Virus record (IMG/VR): IMGVR_UViG_3300031851_000121
Span: 1-29,520 of that record
Source: a virus
Reading direction: 5' to 3' (one strand)
Length of the DNA stretch: 29,520 nt
The position numbers were made by a program, and so were the translations under genes. The notes beneath the pieces were generated by a model. That model saw nothing but the letters and a program-made list of their open reading frames with translations, made no database searches and had not been told where the DNA came from. Of the stretch, positions 15,805-23,931 are shown piece after piece; within the stretch, counting starts at the first letter, position 1; the number at the start of each line of letters is the position of its first letter.

Positions 15805-16605
15805 TTAGTACACTTGGACAGTTGGGTTGAAAACTATATTAGGAATAGTAGAAGTGCCAAAATTAATTCTTTCAGTTTGCCCAGGAATCTTAGGCATGTC
15901 TGGTTGGGTAGGTAAAGGGTAAGTAGGAGTCTGAGCAGGCCCTCCTGGAGGATCGTTTTGAGGATCAGGAGTATCAATGTTATTTCCCGTACCACTTCCT
16001 CCAAACCCAGATTCTGAATAGTAAGAGTTCGTGTTTCTTATATCAAAGTCTATTAGTCTGCCAGGTATTCTTAGTCTGCCATAAAGTAAAGGCACTGGGT
16101 CTCCTTGTAGTATAGATTGCCCAGAGCCTTGAAATAAGTAACTAGTATCTTGCCGAGCATCATCACTATCTGTCGAAGGGTCTGGAGCTAAAAGACCTGC
16201 CAGCCCCACACTCATAAGACCCATACCAAATGTAAACAGAACAGCACCAAAGCCTTGGAAGCCTGGGATTGGCATTATGAATAATCCGGCAATCACAAAA
16301 ACTGCGCCTATTACTACTTGAACAAACTGTCTTACCTTACCACCGGAACCTTGAGGCGCGGGGGAAATATACATATCTCCTTCGTTAAAGTTTATTAAAA
16401 TTTCTTCTTCAGTTGTAATAGGCGTATCTTCTACGTGCATTATAAAGCCTATATCTTTTTCATGGCAGTCTACTAGGTATTGACGCATTTCGGGGCGTTG
16501 ACATTCTATAGCTCGAAAAACTTCTACAAAAGTATTAACATCTAATGTGAGTACTTTTCCAAATTTTTCCCCGAGTTCGCCATCTAAGTATATTTTACGT
16601 TTCAT
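15805..16605 (-). CDS. I: Tail tip assembly protein I
   Basis: Lambda tail assembly protein I family, 266 residues. The N-terminal ~80 residues are the ubiquitin-like-sized domain of the family (MKRKIYLDGELGEKFG...TFVEVFRAIECQRPEMRQYL). Two hydrophobic segments follow (~93-113 and ~118-140, Gly-rich), then SYLFQGSGQ...GDPVPLLYGRLRIPG (155-182), also typical, and a Pro/Asn-rich tail. It overlaps the end of K by 11 bases; AGGA precedes its ATG inside K. In lambda, I is needed to assemble the tail tip but is not a major part of the finished tail. Position directly before J supports the call. Confidence 0.85.
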   Translation of the reverse strand: MKRKIYLDGELGEKFGKVLTLDVNTFVEVFRAIECQRPEMRQYLVDCHEKDIGFIMHVEDTPITTEEEILINFNEGDMYISPAPQGSGGKVRQFVQVVIGAVFVIAGLFIMPIPGFQGFGAVLFTFGMGLMSVGLAGLLAPDPSTDSDDARQDTSYLFQGSGQSILQGDPVPLLYGRLRIPGRLIDFDIRNTNSYYSESGFGGSGTGNNIDTPDPQNDPPGGPAQTPTYPLPTQPDMPKIPGQTERINFGTSTIPNIVFNPTVQVY

Positions 16606-17284
16606 ATCTATAGATTCCTATTAAATATTTTATCCAAAAAGGATATAAGTTTTCTCGGCACGATAGCCTATTTGTTGAGTGATGATAAAATACCTCATCC
16701 CCTATATAAACTCCGCAATGATTTGCTAATTCTGAGTTTATTTGAAAAATTAAAACATCATTTTTCTTTGGAGATCCTTCAACTTTTTTATGGTTCCAGT
16801 TCAGTATGTAATCTTCTGTAAAGTAATTTAAGTGTTTTTCGTAAAATCCTTCTTCAAAAGGCTCTCTAGAAGGTATATAAATATTTTCTTGTGCAAGCCA
16901 GTCTCTTACTGCTTCGAAACAATCTTTTACTCCAAAAACATATTCTCTCCCAATAAGAGGATAAAAGTTTTTTTCTGGCTGTACAATATTTAATTGCATT
17001 TCTGGATAAGAGTAAATATGGTAAGGTATTCCTAATGCATTACAACTATTTACGTCTTGAGTAGAAGGTTCGTTACTTTGGTCTATATGGCTATGAACTA
17101 TAGCCAGTATATCGTACTTTCTTTTTATCTGTAAATATTCTTTATGTGAAATGATAAAGTCTTTATCATTTTCTGCAATATTTGTACAAGGAAACCAAGT
17201 TTTTTCTCCTTTTACAACTGCTATCACTCCACAACCTTCTCTAGGGTATTCTTTTCTAAAGTGCTCTTCTATTTCATAAATCAC
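16595..17284 (-). CDS. K: Tail tip protein K: JAMM metalloprotease + NlpC/P60 peptidase
   Basis: Lambda gpK-like, 229 residues. The N-terminal half has a JAMM/Mov34 zinc protease site: Glu16, His64-Ser-His66, Ser74 and Asp77 (HSH-x7-S-x2-D). The C-terminal half has an NlpC/P60 cysteine peptidase site: Cys122 in KDCFEAVRDW, His189 in NHCGVYIGD, and a third polar residue around His201/202. Both sites look intact. Such proteins may cut peptidoglycan during DNA entry or process tail-tip proteins. The start is GTG, overlapping the stop of L as GTGA, so translation is probably coupled; the nearby ATG is out of frame. Confidence 0.9.
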   Translation of the reverse strand: MIYEIEEHFRKEYPREGCGVIAVVKGEKTWFPCTNIAENDKDFIISHKEYLQIKRKYDILAIVHSHIDQSNEPSTQDVNSCNALGIPYHIYSYPEMQLNIVQPEKNFYPLIGREYVFGVKDCFEAVRDWLAQENIYIPSREPFEEGFYEKHLNYFTEDYILNWNHKKVEGSPKKNDVLIFQINSELANHCGVYIGDEVFYHHSTNRLSCRENLYPFWIKYLIGIYRYET

Positions 17285-18270
17285 TTAAATTTTCTAGTTC
17301 CGGGGAACCCTCCAAAGGGTAAAGGAATTAGTCGGTTTAGAGGAGCCCCGTTACTATCAATTCCTTGAAATCTAACCTTACAAGAGTTTAATGTTTTACC
17401 GCACACATCTATTCTTTTCCAGTATCTACTGCCCTCAACCGGGGGCGCATTTACTCCCGAAGGATTTGCTATTACTTCCCAAATTTTTACAAAACCTGAA
17501 GTAGGGTATTTTACTTTTGTTCCCGAACTATATGAAGTCTGTGCTGTATACCCAGAAGTAATGCCTGTAATTTCTTCATCATCTATGTTAAAGAACTTAG
17601 GCTGACCACTATTATCTTTAGGGTAAGGACACCCAGATCTTTCATCTTGATTAATAGCTATTCCTTGGTATTTCCAAGGGCAGTATTTTCCTACAATTGT
17701 TCTGTTCGGCAGTTTTATTCTCTCTAAGTCAAAGGGTGATACAAGCTCATACGAAACCATTAAACCATTTTCTGCTCTTACTCTTTCCATAATATAAGAA
17801 GATTTAGGGAATTCAATAGGAAGCGTGGTACTCCATCCTGAAACATCACTAGCTCTATAGGTATTTTTAAATAAAGTTCTTCTGTACTGGAGTCTTGCTC
17901 CTAAAATATCTTCTGGCTTTGCGATATTTTTACTTTCTAATACTTCTTGCCAGGTTTGTTCATCTTCTAAACCGTCTGAGTCATTTTCAATAGATCTACC
18001 TAGGCTTATTAAGTTTGCTATTTCAAAAATTGGCCTGTTTGCAGCACCGGAAGAATCAATTTCTATATTTCCTATAGAAGAGGGAAGAGCTATATACTCA
18101 TTTAAAGACTGTCCGTTTGCAGTCGGAAAATAAATATTACTCGTGCCTTCTGCCAACCCACTAACAAGTCTAACATCAACATCCGTAGAGCCTTGAAGAG
18201 TTATTTCAAATAGCTCTATTAAACTGTCGTCTATTGATTGTAGTTGAACTGTATCAATTATATCTGTCAT
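17281..18270 (-). CDS. L: Minor tail protein L, Fe-S type, with an inserted module
   Basis: Lambda gpL-like, 329 residues. The N-terminal ~180 residues match the family (ELFEITLQG, NIYFPTANG, LGARLQYRRTLFKN, YELVSPFDLERIKLPNR). The C-terminal part holds four cysteines, C197 (KYCPWKY), C214 (SGCPYP), C290 (VCGK) and C297 (NSCKVRFQG), as expected for the iron-sulphur cluster known in lambda gpL. Between C214 and C290, residues ~240-288 form an extra segment with Y247, G250, V253, Y255, W264 and W284 that resembles a small carbohydrate-binding (CBM5/12-like) module. It sits in the M-L-K-I-J order typical of lambda tail tips; the start is two bases past the stop of M. Confidence 0.88.
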   Translation of the reverse strand: MTDIIDTVQLQSIDDSLIELFEITLQGSTDVDVRLVSGLAEGTSNIYFPTANGQSLNEYIALPSSIGNIEIDSSGAANRPIFEIANLISLGRSIENDSDGLEDEQTWQEVLESKNIAKPEDILGARLQYRRTLFKNTYRASDVSGWSTTLPIEFPKSSYIMERVRAENGLMVSYELVSPFDLERIKLPNRTIVGKYCPWKYQGIAINQDERSGCPYPKDNSGQPKFFNIDDEEITGITSGYTAQTSYSSGTKVKYPTSGFVKIWEVIANPSGVNAPPVEGSRYWKRIDVCGKTLNSCKVRFQGIDSNGAPLNRLIPLPFGGFPGTRKFK

Positions 18271-18272
18271 TT

Positions 18273-18719
18273 TTAAGGCTCGTAAACTCGTCTAAGTTGT
18301 ATTGAAAGTGAGTTGATAGACTCTTGTCCGTAGGTAACATTATACTCTTCTGCGGCTACTTTTATAGTGGCTCCATTGATTACAATATCAAAGTTTGCGC
18401 CACTTTTGTTATCAAAAAAAGCAGCAAGAACTGTTATTTCATTGCTATTTCTATTGTTAAAAGAAACTGAAAAAGTTTCTTCTTTAGGATTAATACCGTT
18501 TCGAACTCTTTGTTCGTACCCATCTCCAAAAGTTGCTGTCAATACTCTGACTTTTGTCTGTCTTTCTATGTTTCTATCAAAAACAAACTCTTTTGTAGTA
18601 CTATCAGTAGAGTACTCTCCAAAAACCTTTAATATAACACTACTATTTGTAATGTTTGTTAATAAAGAAGTATCCCCAGAAACTTCCTCACGTATGATAG
18701 TTAAAGAAAAAGTACTCAT
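18273..18719 (-). CDS. M: Minor tail protein M
   Basis: Lambda gpM-like minor tail protein, 148 residues; gpM acts at the tail tip early in assembly. Seen motifs: RQTKVRVLTATFGDGYEQRVRNGIN (66-90 region), FSVSFNNRN, and ITVLAAFFDNKSGANF, all characteristic of the Phage_min_tail family. The ATG at 18719 shares its A with the TAA stop of the tape measure gene (TAATG), suggesting translational coupling. Confidence 0.88.
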   Translation of the reverse strand: MSTFSLTIIREEVSGDTSLLTNITNSSVILKVFGEYSTDSTTKEFVFDRNIERQTKVRVLTATFGDGYEQRVRNGINPKEETFSVSFNNRNSNEITVLAAFFDNKSGANFDIVINGATIKVAAEEYNVTYGQESINSLSIQLRRVYEP

Positions 18720-21700
18720 TATAGGGCCCCGTAAGGACTAAGCATTCCGCCAGCTCTCTTTTGATTTTGAATTTCTGTCTGAACTGCTCTTGCAATGTTC
18801 TTTCCAAGCTTTGCTGCTTCTCTCGAATCTTGTTCAGAATTTGTTTCTGCAGTTCCATCATTATTTACAACAACATTTACATTTACGTTATTTTGTTGCA
18901 TACCTGCGGCCCCGCCCATATCTACAGGAATAGACTTACCGTTTGGAAGTGGAACAACAGCTTCGGTTCCGTGAAGTACAGCAGGGTATCCAGCATGTGA
19001 TCCTTTTGCGATTCCTCCAGTAGAGTATCCTGCTAAATTTTTACTGGACCCATTAAATACTCCGCCTCTTCTACCAAATAAACCACCCACTGTATTTATG
19101 TGCATTGCTATTTCAAGAGATATAACTGCTAGTTGTAAAAGTGCCATTACTATTGCTAATTTTTTAGCGGCTTTTTCGTTACCAGTTAGTGCTGCAACTG
19201 TTGCTATTGCTCCTATAGCCATCGTCGCTGTTTGTAGCCCTGCTTGGGTAGTAGCCAGCGTATTTTGCCGAGTTGCTTCTGTTTGCTCTTTTACTGCTTT
19301 TGTTTCTGGAGGACTACCTCCTCCTGCAACTACTGATGCATTATCGCCTCCTGTCCCTTGTGCGGTTCCACCCGGTAGCGTAGATGCTCCGGACTCTAGG
19401 CGCACAAGCAAAGGGATAGTAATCCCTAAACCTTTACCGTCTAGTCCTCCTCCAATGCTTGTAGGGGCTCCGGTACCTTCTCCTTCTACCTTACTTTTTA
19501 TACCAAACAATCCTGCGGCTTTCTCTTTTAGTTTAAACTTTGAAAAGAACGCTCCAATTTTTTCAGTAAGAGGGCCAACCAACATGTTTTCTACAAGACT
19601 TTTTTGAAGACTTTGTACAAAAGTTCTGCCGATTGCCTTCAATGCTTCTTTTAAGTCCATTGTTTTATCTGTCAAAGAATCAAAAATTGTAGTAAAACTA
19701 TCACTTAAAGCCGTTGAAAAACTTTTAGCCGCATCGTTGAGTATGATAGAAATAGGCTGTATCTCTATTACTACTCTTTGCGCATCGCGAACTGCTTTTC
19801 CTAAGCCATATTCACTTGCATTCTTAGTTGCGAGGGCGGCGTCTTTTGCAGCGGCTCGTGCAGCGTCATAGTTTTGTGCAAGTAATTTAGAGGCAATCTC
19901 ATCCGCTCGTTTTGCTAGGCTTGGTTTCTCGGCTACGTCTGCTTCAATTGCTAGTTTTTGCATTTCAAGAATGGTTTGTTCGCGTTTAGCTTCTAATAAA
20001 TTATACTCTAAATCAATTGCATCTAGTTTATTGTTGTACTCTGTTTGTATCATTGGCAGTTTTAAAGCAACTTCTTGTCGAGCAAGTCGTAGCTTTTCTT
20101 CTGCTTGCATTCGGTCAGTGTTTGCAAACGGATCATTAACTTTAATATCAGCAATTTTTTCTTCTGACTCAGACTGGGCTTGTTTTAAGCGAATATCAAG
20201 TATTTGTTTCTCAAGAGCTAAACGCTTGTTGGTAATATCCAAAAATAATTTTTCTGCTTGAAGCACTGGATTAGTTTCTTTTATTCCTATTAAAGATCTT
20301 TCAATATTTAAAAGCTTTTCTGCTAGGGCGATTCTTTCTTCAGTATTAGCTTTTTGTGCGTCTAATGCAATTAATTCTGCTGTTAGTAGTGCGACTCTAC
20401 GTCTCTGTCCCGGATTTAACTTGTTTCCCTGAAGGGTAGCAACTTCACCCACTAGATTGGCTCTTTCTTCCTCTTTTCCAACCATTTTATCTGTAATAGT
20501 CAGCTCTTGATTTTTTAAGTCTCGTAAAGCTTTTTGTGCCGCATCCTCTCCTTGAACTTCTCGAGTAGTTTTTGCTTGTAAAAGTAGCGCTCGCATTTGT
20601 CCAGCATGTTTAACTTTATTTATGGACTTTATTATTGCTAACTGTCTAAGTAACTCTGTTCTTTCTTTTTCTTGGGCGTCAGAAAGACCCTCATAGGATA
20701 CCAGCTTAAACTGTTCAGGAGATTTTTGTCCTGTCTTTTGCTCAAAGAAAGCTTCTGCTTGAAAATCTCTAACTCTTCGTTTGCTTGTTATTCCACTGGC
20801 TTCTAATTTGTTGATTTCGCCTATTCTTTTTACTAGAGCAGCAGCAGCTTGTTCTCCTTGGTTCAAAGGGCCCAAAGAATTAGCAAATGCTTGTACAGCA
20901 GTAGCAGCATCTTTAGCACTTCTAGCCCCCTCTTGTATAGTTTTTGATACATCTAACGCGGCATCTCTAGTTCTTAAAAATTGTTTTTCTGAAGCGCCGT
21001 TCTCTACTGCTTCCTCGAATTCAGTAAAAGCAGTAAAAGTCATCCCAGTACCTTTTTCTACTTCTTTTAGCCCTTTAAGTACTGTACTAAAGTATTGATT
21101 TGCGTTTTTCTCGTCTTCTGAAATTTTATTTTTTACAGGAGTAAGTATCATAGTACCCCCTAATCTTTTTTCTAATTCTTCGATAGGCAAATTTGCAGCT
21201 TCTTTTTTACTTATATCTATTCTCTCTTCTGCCAGTCTACGAACTTCGGAATTATAGCTAGCTTCATTAGCATTATCTTTTACTCTAAAAGACTGCAACA
21301 ACTCAAAGTCCTCAATAGCTTGAGAGGTGCTTCTTTGACCAAGTGCTGAGCCAATATTTGCAAAGCCCGACTCACTTCCAAACTGGCCTTGTGCAAGCAC
21401 TTTTTGAATTTGTGCAAATGAGACTAACTCTTTGTTTAGTTCTTTTAAACTCGCTCTATTTTTTTCATATAGTATTTGTTGCGCGCTTAAAGAATTTTCA
21501 CTATCAAAAAATAAATCCTTTAAAACTTGATAAGCCGTTACAGCAAGTCCTATCCAGCCCAACCAACCCAATAATGTACTTACCCCGGTAGCTAAAGCTG
21601 CACCTATAGTTTTAATGCTTGCTGCTACACCTGCATACATTGCTTTAGCTTTAGTAGCGTAAACTGCTGTTTTACTTAGTTTTTGCTGCTCTGCGAGTTC

Positions 21701-22966
21701 TATCTGCTTAAAAGCAGTTCCTATCTCTCTTACCATTGTTATAGACATATCTTTAAATATGCCTTTTACAACAATTCCATGCTGATTATAGTTTTTTTCT
21801 GAGGCTCTTAATGCTTTTTTCAAATTAGCGCGGTCTTGGGGTGTCATCGTACCTGCAGCAGCTCTTTGTAATACTTTAGAGTTAGTTGCATTTAACTTTT
21901 GTTGAATTGCTAGGTCTTTAAACTGAGCTTTTAATGCTTTTACATCTATAGTAGTTTTTTGTGCTTTTGCAGACATTTCTTCGAAAGAGGCTCTAGACGC
22001 TAAAGCTGAAGCTTGCGCGCCAGCTGCAATGTCTTTAAAACTTATACCAAGAGCAGATAAAGGGCCTTGTAGAAGTAAGCCGAAAGCTGCTATTGCTAGC
22101 GCGGGAAGATCTGTAAGTACCTTTGCTATAGGCCCTATTAAAAAATCCGCCAAAGCACTTAGATCTATAACAATATCATCAAAAGCTTTTCCGAGTTGAG
22201 CGTAAGCGTTAGCAGTTCCTCCTGTAATATTTAATATTTTACTATATTTTTCCTCTGTTTGGCCTAAGACATCATTTGCTACGGCCTGGCTCCTCTCAAA
22301 AGCAGTTAACTCATTAGCACTTTTACCTAGCTGTGCTGCGTAAGTTTCGGTTGCATCTTTCAATCGTAGAATAACGCCAAGTTCGTCAAGAAGCTCTGGC
22401 TCTGCTTTTGTTACACCACGGACAAGACGATTAAAAGAATCAGTAACATCTCTTCCTAAAATAATAGAAGCATCTTTTGCAGCAGCGCCTAACCTAGTTA
22501 GTTGATCTGTACTTAATCCCGCAGCCGTTCCAATAGCTGCTGCTTGTGCCGCGTCCTGAAAAGTAACAGTTGCATCTGTTGCTGCAATAATATTATTGGT
22601 CAAAGTACGAAGCCCTACTCCTGTAGCTGAAGCGTAGGCCTGCTGTCCTGCTTGTAAGGTTTGTAAATCGCCTGCTCTTTTTAAGAATTGAAATGCGGCA
22701 CTTACTGCAAATAGTTGTGCGGCTAAAGATGCGTAAACGCCAACAAATCCTCCCATACCTGAAGAAAATTTTGCAAAGTTTTTAGAAGCATTTGCAGATT
22801 GCTCCCCTACACCTTTTAAGCCTTTACCAAAGTTGTTTGCCCCTTTTTGGGCGGAGTCCCCACTTTTACTTACGCCGTCCAAAGCATCTTTCAGCTTTTT
22901 TGTGCTGACAGTGGCTTTTTGCATTTTGCCATTGACTTCAATATCTATTTGAATTTTCTTTGCCAT
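18719..22966 (-). CDS. H: Tape measure protein
   Basis: At 1415 residues this is the longest gene before J and lies directly after the G/GT chaperones, as tape measure genes do. It is alpha-helical, Ala/Lys/Glu-rich, with long charged coiled-coil stretches (~560-1080). Hydrophobic segments occur near 73-94, 286-307, 450-480 and 1244-1286; such segments are thought to enter the host membrane during DNA ejection. The C-terminal part (GGIAKGSHAGYPAVLHGTEAVVPLP, ~1320-1345) is a motif often seen near the end of tape measure proteins. By the usual rule of about 0.15 nm per residue, the tail would be about 200 nm; this is inference. The ATG overlaps the stop of the GT frame as TAATG. Confidence 0.93.
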   Translation of the reverse strand: MAKKIQIDIEVNGKMQKATVSTKKLKDALDGVSKSGDSAQKGANNFGKGLKGVGEQSANASKNFAKFSSGMGGFVGVYASLAAQLFAVSAAFQFLKRAGDLQTLQAGQQAYASATGVGLRTLTNNIIAATDATVTFQDAAQAAAIGTAAGLSTDQLTRLGAAAKDASIILGRDVTDSFNRLVRGVTKAEPELLDELGVILRLKDATETYAAQLGKSANELTAFERSQAVANDVLGQTEEKYSKILNITGGTANAYAQLGKAFDDIVIDLSALADFLIGPIAKVLTDLPALAIAAFGLLLQGPLSALGISFKDIAAGAQASALASRASFEEMSAKAQKTTIDVKALKAQFKDLAIQQKLNATNSKVLQRAAAGTMTPQDRANLKKALRASEKNYNQHGIVVKGIFKDMSITMVREIGTAFKQIELAEQQKLSKTAVYATKAKAMYAGVAASIKTIGAALATGVSTLLGWLGWIGLAVTAYQVLKDLFFDSENSLSAQQILYEKNRASLKELNKELVSFAQIQKVLAQGQFGSESGFANIGSALGQRSTSQAIEDFELLQSFRVKDNANEASYNSEVRRLAEERIDISKKEAANLPIEELEKRLGGTMILTPVKNKISEDEKNANQYFSTVLKGLKEVEKGTGMTFTAFTEFEEAVENGASEKQFLRTRDAALDVSKTIQEGARSAKDAATAVQAFANSLGPLNQGEQAAAALVKRIGEINKLEASGITSKRRVRDFQAEAFFEQKTGQKSPEQFKLVSYEGLSDAQEKERTELLRQLAIIKSINKVKHAGQMRALLLQAKTTREVQGEDAAQKALRDLKNQELTITDKMVGKEEERANLVGEVATLQGNKLNPGQRRRVALLTAELIALDAQKANTEERIALAEKLLNIERSLIGIKETNPVLQAEKLFLDITNKRLALEKQILDIRLKQAQSESEEKIADIKVNDPFANTDRMQAEEKLRLARQEVALKLPMIQTEYNNKLDAIDLEYNLLEAKREQTILEMQKLAIEADVAEKPSLAKRADEIASKLLAQNYDAARAAAKDAALATKNASEYGLGKAVRDAQRVVIEIQPISIILNDAAKSFSTALSDSFTTIFDSLTDKTMDLKEALKAIGRTFVQSLQKSLVENMLVGPLTEKIGAFFSKFKLKEKAAGLFGIKSKVEGEGTGAPTSIGGGLDGKGLGITIPLLVRLESGASTLPGGTAQGTGGDNASVVAGGGSPPETKAVKEQTEATRQNTLATTQAGLQTATMAIGAIATVAALTGNEKAAKKLAIVMALLQLAVISLEIAMHINTVGGLFGRRGGVFNGSSKNLAGYSTGGIAKGSHAGYPAVLHGTEAVVPLPNGKSIPVDMGGAAGMQQNNVNVNVVVNNDGTAETNSEQDSREAAKLGKNIARAVQTEIQNQKRAGGMLSPYGAL

Positions 22967-23801
22967 TAGCCGGTCACTTTATGGGCGTATGATTTGCCGC
23001 CGCTTTTAGCCTTACGCTCTTCTGCTTTTCGTTGTTGTTCTGCTTTATCTGCTCTATGTGCTACTATAATACTTTCGTACATTTTCATAATATAAAAAAC
23101 AGTTTTTGGATCTACTATCTCATATAAACTAAAAAAGTATTCTATACCGTCCCAGTATTTTCCCATATATGTCCCGCTCATACCTTCATAATGATCTGGT
23201 AATAGGCTAAACATAAAAAATGCCACTTGAACTTCTTCGGGAAATTCCGAAAGCTCGAGCGGCATTTTGGTAGGATCGGGTTCTTCCCCTATTTGTTCAC
23301 ACAACAATAGATATTTATCTACATCTATTGTTTGATCAGATTGCTTTACGTGTCTTTCTAATAGAGACCTGATTGCCTCTATTTGTTCCCAGTAAAATTT
23401 TCAAGGTCACCTACTGTTTCAGTAACCCAGGTATCAAATACTGACGAATTTTTCATTAAAAGCTCTGCATTTTCTTGTGTGTAAGGAAGTTCATCTTCAG
23501 GGTCATAAGCCGAGACATCTACCAAAAGAAGCTCTTCTAGGTATGAAAACTTCAAGCCGGACCAAGTTTTAATTACTGCCTTACAGTACTCTAACAAAAA
23601 CTTATCTTCATCTAGTACTTCTTCAGGTTGTCGAGTTTTTTTGTCAAACTTTGTGCTTACACATTTTTTACGTAGTTTAACAAGCTCTTCTCTGCCTAAG
23701 TAACATAGCGAGACCTTCATAGTAGAGTACCCAGGAAAGTCAATAGAAACGGTTTTACTGGGAGTCATAAGACTCGATAAAGAAATAGGTGAATCGTTCA
23801 T
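22966..23801 (-). CDS. GT: Tail assembly chaperone GT (made by -1 frameshift)
   Basis: Predicted 278-residue fusion. Residues 1-136 come from the G frame; at the slippery site the ribosome moves one base back and reads 142 more codons, beginning YWEQIEAIRSLLERHV, to the TAA at 22966. No stop occurs between the slippery site and the body of the downstream frame, and that frame has no convincing start of its own: the first possible one, a TTG at 23307, lacks a good ribosome site. The T part contains EFPEEVQVAFFMF and a Lys/Arg/Glu-rich C-terminus. In lambda, G and GT coat the tape measure protein during tail assembly; the tape measure gene follows here. The frame relation was checked arithmetically. 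Confidence 0.82.
23379..23801 (-). CDS. G: Tail assembly chaperone G
   Basis: 140-residue protein between the major tail protein and the tape measure gene, the fixed place of G. It begins MNDSPISLSSLMTPSKTVSI and contains FPGYSTMKVSLCYLGREELVKLRKKC and LLEYCKAVIKTWSGLK, a pattern common in tail assembly chaperones. The ATG has a clear ribosome site (AAAAGGAC). It is the first gene after promoter P1. The last codons after the slippery site are TGNK then TAG. Sequence similarity among G proteins is low; position and the frameshift are the main support. Confidence 0.82.
   Translation of the reverse strand: MNDSPISLSSLMTPSKTVSIDFPGYSTMKVSLCYLGREELVKLRKKCVSTKFDKKTRQPEEVLDEDKFLLEYCKAVIKTWSGLKFSYLEELLLVDVSAYDPEDELPYTQENAELLMKNSSVFDTWVTETVGDLENFTGNK
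23394..23400 (-). promoter_or_regulatory. -1 ribosomal frameshift site, A AAT TTT
   Basis: Read in the G frame, the heptamer is A AAT TTT (X XXY YYZ form) at codons 135-136, five codons before the TAG. A one-base backward slip continues in the open T frame. No stimulatory structure was worked out. Confidence 0.75.
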
Positions 23802-23838
23802 TTTTTGTCCTTTTAAGAATGTAAATTTGTATTTTGTA

Positions 23839-23867
23839 ATTATAGGTTAAAGGAGGTGAGATGTCAA
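23839..23867 (-). promoter_or_regulatory. Promoter P1, consensus sigma70-type
   Basis: On the minus strand TTGACA (23867-23862) and TATAAT (23844-23839) are separated by 17 bases. It lies just below the terminator of the major tail gene and would drive G/GT, the tape measure and the tail-tip genes. Upstream bases 23868-23880 match those of P2 except one. Confidence 0.82.
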
Positions 23868-23889
23868 GAGTTATTTTTGGTAGGAGTAA

Positions 23890-23912
23890 GTAAAAAGGGG
23901 CCGAAGCCCCTT
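23890..23912 (-). terminator. Rho-independent terminator after the major tail protein gene
   Basis: Minus-strand transcript: stem AAGGGGC, loop TTCG, stem GCCCCTT, then a run of Ts. It begins 20 bases after the major tail protein stop codon and ends before promoter P1, so the highly expressed tail tube gene is insulated from the following operon. Confidence 0.92.
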
Positions 23913-23931
23913 AAAACAAATAGTGTTATTA

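Noticed and set aside
22966-23307. A separate 113-residue gene starting with TTG at 23307
   Set aside because: The frame continues upstream without a stop to the slippery site in G, and the TTG has no good ribosome site; it is the T part of a GT fusion.
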